Shown here: positions 35,956 to 38,483 of the stretch, piece after piece
Position numbering within the stretch: position 1 is the stretch's first letter
Layout of the letters: each line of letters begins with the position of its first letter
DNA from: Hydrogenophaga sp.
GTDB lineage: Bacteria > Pseudomonadota > Gammaproteobacteria > Burkholderiales > Burkholderiaceae_C
Direction of reading: 5' to 3'
DNA: 38,483 bases
NCBI RefSeq assembly: GCF_018780385.1
Contig: NZ_JADMJO010000067.1
Location: 1 to 38,483 of the forward strand
Position numbers and translations under genes: made by a program
Notes under the pieces: model-generated
The model's database searches: none
What the model was told of the DNA's origin: nothing
Seen by the model: only the letters and a program-made list of their open reading frames with translations

Positions 35956-37164
35956 ATGAGCGAACAGAAGAAACCGACCCTGCACCGCGACACGCTCGCC
36001 GTGCGTGAGGCCGTCGAACGCAGCCAGTACGGCGAGAACTCCGAAGCCCTGTACCTCACGAGCGGTTATGTGCAGCCCAGCGCCGAAGCGGGCGCGCGCC
36101 GCTTTGCCGGTGACGAAGAAGGCTTCACCTACGGCCGCTACGGCAATCCCACGGTAGCCAGTTTCGAGCAGCGCCTGGCCGCGCTCGAAGGCGCCGAGGC
36201 CTGCATCTCCACCGCCTCGGGCATGTCGGCCATCCTCATGATGTGCATGGGCCTGCTCAAGGCCGGCGATCACGTGATCTGTTCGCATTCCATGTTCGGC
36301 TCCACGATCAAGCTGATCGGCACCGATCTGGCCAAGTTCGGCGTCGAATCCAGCTTCCTGTCGCAGACCGATGTGGCCGCGTGGAAGGCCGCCGTCAAGC
36401 CGAACACTCGGCTGCTGTTCGCCGAGACGCCGACCAACCCGTTGACCGAGGTGTGCGACATCCGCGCGCTGGCCGACATCGCTCACGGTGCAGGCGCGCT
36501 GCTGTGCGTGGACAACTGCTTCGCCACACCGGCCCTGCAGCGCCCCATGACGCTGGGCGCCGACATCGTCATGCACTCGGGCACCAAGTACCTGGATGGC
36601 CAGGGCCGCGTGATGGCCGGCGCCCTCTGCGCCAGCCAGGAACTGGTGACCAAGACCTTCCTGCCGGTGCTCAAGAGCGCGGGCATGACGCTGGCGCCGT
36701 TCAACGCTTGGGTCGTGCTCAAGGGCCTGGAAACGCTGGACATCCGCATGCGCGCCCAATCGGCCAATGCCCTGGCGCTGGCGCAGTGGCTGCAGGACCA
36801 CCCCTCCGTGGCCCGCGTGTATTACCCCGGCCTGGCGAGCCATCCGCAGCACGCGCTGGCTATGGCGCAGCAAGCGGGCTGCGGTGGCGCGGTGCTGTCC
36901 TTCGAGGTGAAGGCAGCCGACCCCGAACAGGCCCGCGCGCGCGCCTTCCACGTGCTCGACTCGCTGCAGGTCATGTCGCTCTCCACCAACCTGGGCGATA
37001 CCAAGACGCTGCTGGCGCATCCCGCGAGCACCTCACACGGTCGCCTGACCGAAGCGCAACGCCAGACGGCGGGCGTGGTGCAGGGGCTGATCCGCGTGGC
37101 CGTGGGGCTTGAGCATCTTGGCGATATCCAGGCCGACCTTGACCGTGGCCTTTCTACCTTCTGA
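35956..37164 (+). CDS. metZ: O-succinylhomoserine sulfhydrylase
   Basis: MetZ makes homocysteine directly from O-succinylhomoserine and sulfide in a PLP-dependent reaction. The 402-residue protein belongs to the Cys/Met-metabolism gamma family: [13 protein letters not shown], the SASGM-type loop [34 protein letters not shown] and the PLP lysine Lys211 in [17 protein letters not shown]. The DGQGR turn after the Lys is typical of MetZ. O-acetylhomoserine or cystathionine use cannot be excluded by motifs alone, but purF-metZ adjacency is the known arrangement for MetZ in Pseudomonas and Burkholderiales. In a genome with sox genes, reduced sulfur may be plentiful. gltX follows directly. Confidence 0.92.
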   Translation: MSEQKKPTLHRDTLAVREAVERSQYGENSEALYLTSGYVQPSAEAGARRFAGDEEGFTYGRYGNPTVASFEQRLAALEGAEACISTASGMSAILMMCMGLLKAGDHVICSHSMFGSTIKLIGTDLAKFGVESSFLSQTDVAAWKAAVKPNTRLLFAETPTNPLTEVCDIRALADIAHGAGALLCVDNCFATPALQRPMTLGADIVMHSGTKYLDGQGRVMAGALCASQELVTKTFLPVLKSAGMTLAPFNAWVVLKGLETLDIRMRAQSANALALAQWLQDHPSVARVYYPGLASHPQHALAMAQQAGCGGAVLSFEVKAADPEQARARAFHVLDSLQVMSLSTNLGDTKTLLAHPASTSHGRLTEAQRQTAGVVQGLIRVAVGLEHLGDIQADLDRGLSTF

Positions 37165-37165
37165 C

Positions 37166-38483
37166 ATGTCCGCACCCATCCGCACCCGCATCGCTCCGTC
37201 TCCCACCGGCTTTCTTCACCTGGGCACGGCCCGCACCGCGCTCTATTCGTGGGCCTATGCGCGCCACCATGGCGGTGAGTTCGTGCTGCGCATCGAGGAC
37301 ACCGACGTGGCCCGCTCCACGCAGGATTCGACCGACCAGATCCTTGCTTCGATGCACTGGCTTGGCCTCGACTACGACGAAGGCCCGATCTACCAGATGC
37401 AGCGCCTGGAGCGCTACCGCGAAGTGATCGCGCAGATGCTCGCGGCCGGCACGGCTTATCACTGCTACTGCACCCCGGCCGAGCTCGAAGAAATGCGTGA
37501 AGCGCAGCGCGCGCGCGGCGAGAAGACCCTGTACGACCGCCGTTGGCGTCCCGAGCCGGGCAAGGTGCTGCCATCCGTGCCCGAAGGTGTGCCGCCCGTG
37601 GTGCGTTTCTGCAATCCGCCCGCAGGCGACGTGACGTGGAACGACCTCGTCAAGGGCGAGATCACCATCAACAACCGCGAGATCGACGATCTGATCATCC
37701 TGCGGCCCGACGGTGTGCCCACCTACAACTTCGCGGTGGTGGTCGACGACTGGGACATGAGCATCACGCACGTGTTCCGCGGCGATGAGCACATCAACAA
37801 CACGCCGTGGCAGATCAACATCTTCCGCGCACTCGGCGCACCTCTGCCTGCCTTCGGCCATGTGCCGGTGATCCTGGGCGACGACGGGCAGAAGCTCTCC
37901 AAGCGCCGCGGCGCCGTGAGCGTCACCGCCTATGAAGAGAATGGTTACCTGCCCGAAGCGATGCTGAACTACCTCGCGCGCCTCGGCTGGAGCCATGGCG
38001 ACGAGGAGCTGTTCACGCGCGAGCAGATGGTGAGCTGGTTCGACGGTTCGCACCTGTCGAAGAGCCCGGCCCAGTGGGATGCGGCAAAGCTCTCCTGGGT
38101 CAATGCGCAGTACATCAAGGCCAAGCCCGACGACGCGCTCGCGCCGCTTGTCGCCGTGCAGCTGAAGAAGCGCGGCATCGATGCCGACGATCGCCTTCCC
38201 GCGATCTGCGCGCTCTTCAAGGACCGTTGCGAGACCACGGTTGCATTGGCCGACTGGGCTGCCGCGTTCTACGCCGACATCACGCCCAATGCCGACGAAC
38301 GCGCCCTGCACGTGACCGACGCCGTGCGCCCCGTGCTGGCCACCCTCGTGGACAAGCTCGTGGCTTGCAGCTGGGACAAGCCCGGCATTTCGTCGGCCAT
38401 CAAGGAAGTGCTGGCGGCCCATGGCCTGAAGATGCCGCAACTGGCCATGCCGGTGCGCGTGCTGGTGATGGGCACGGCCCAGA
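37166..38483 (+). CDS. gltX: glutamyl-tRNA synthetase (3' end beyond the window)
   Basis: GltX charges tRNA(Glu) with glutamate. About 439 residues are present, nearly the full length (family about 465). The class I signature HIGH is in [14 protein letters not shown] (residues 11-24) and the KMSKS motif is KLSKR at 243-247. [30 protein letters not shown] and the anticodon-domain start (LSWVNAQYI) are also clear. The first two zinc ligands CYC are present near residue 109, but the second pair found in E. coli (Cys and His in GRCRHS) is replaced by RRWRPE, so zinc binding is doubtful. It begins 1 base after the metZ stop; the stop codon lies outside the window. Confidence 0.95.
   Translation, partial: MSAPIRTRIAPSPTGFLHLGTARTALYSWAYARHHGGEFVLRIEDTDVARSTQDSTDQILASMHWLGLDYDEGPIYQMQRLERYREVIAQMLAAGTAYHCYCTPAELEEMREAQRARGEKTLYDRRWRPEPGKVLPSVPEGVPPVVRFCNPPAGDVTWNDLVKGEITINNREIDDLIILRPDGVPTYNFAVVVDDWDMSITHVFRGDEHINNTPWQINIFRALGAPLPAFGHVPVILGDDGQKLSKRRGAVSVTAYEENGYLPEAMLNYLARLGWSHGDEELFTREQMVSWFDGSHLSKSPAQWDAAKLSWVNAQYIKAKPDDALAPLVAVQLKKRGIDADDRLPAICALFKDRCETTVALADWAAAFYADITPNADERALHVTDAVRPVLATLVDKLVACSWDKPGISSAIKEVLAAHGLKMPQLAMPVRVLVMGTAQ

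Overview
The window looks like a chromosomal segment of a high-GC betaproteobacterium, most likely of the family Comamonadaceae (Hydrogenophaga-like). This rests on the periplasmic Sox sulfur-oxidation cluster in the order soxCD-YZAXB, the Burkholderiales-type porin, the folC-SPOR-cvpA-purF-metZ-gltX block and the intergenic C-run/G-run hairpin repeats. The genus is an inference. Apart from the two edges the genes are intact. I see no insertion sequence, prophage, CRISPR array or rRNA.

Layout. (1) 1-5478 (+): end of soxC, then soxD, soxY, soxZ, soxA, soxX and soxB. This is thiosulfate oxidation on the SoxYZ carrier, with SoxAX loading, SoxB releasing sulfate and SoxCD oxidising the sulfane sulfur. 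An AT-rich dyad lies before soxY. (2) 5498-8082: a terminator and a porin (-), a divergent region with a palindrome, and a DadA-like FAD oxidoreductase (+). (3) 8089-13059 (-): a colinear prfB-pepN-fbp-tRNA-Thr(CGT) run; prfB has the classic programmed +1 frameshift. (4) 13130-16442: a PagP-like outer-membrane barrel and an alpha/beta hydrolase (-), divergent from an AMP-forming acyl-CoA synthetase (+). (5) 16532-23229: a LysR regulator (-) divergent from a ydcS-ydcT-ydcU-ydcV-patD operon (+), which matches the Escherichia coli polyamine-type ABC transporter plus aminobutyraldehyde dehydrogenase gene for gene. (6) 23230-29276: an OmpA-family lipoprotein (-), then tas-like, ybaK, plsY and ridA-family genes (+), an aspartic protease and yajQ (-), and murB (+). 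(7) 29277-29605: a gene-free stretch with a structured inverted repeat. (8) 29606-31705 (-): argG, ppnP and an ArsC/Spx-like gene. (9) 31764-38483 (+): folC, a SPOR-domain protein, cvpA, purF, metZ and a gltX cut by the window end.

Most of the content is recognisable metabolism and housekeeping; I did not find a convincing wholly new multi-gene system. The less ordinary signals are non-coding or fine-scale. They are a hairpin-forming repeat family (29341-29568, with a relative at 16443-16492), a second hairpin repeat family that falls inside the ydc operon and around the OmpA-family gene, a 34-bp dyad before that gene, a lipobox on SoxX, an apparent Asp-to-Asn change in the PagP-like protein, and a tRNA gene 11 bases after fbp.
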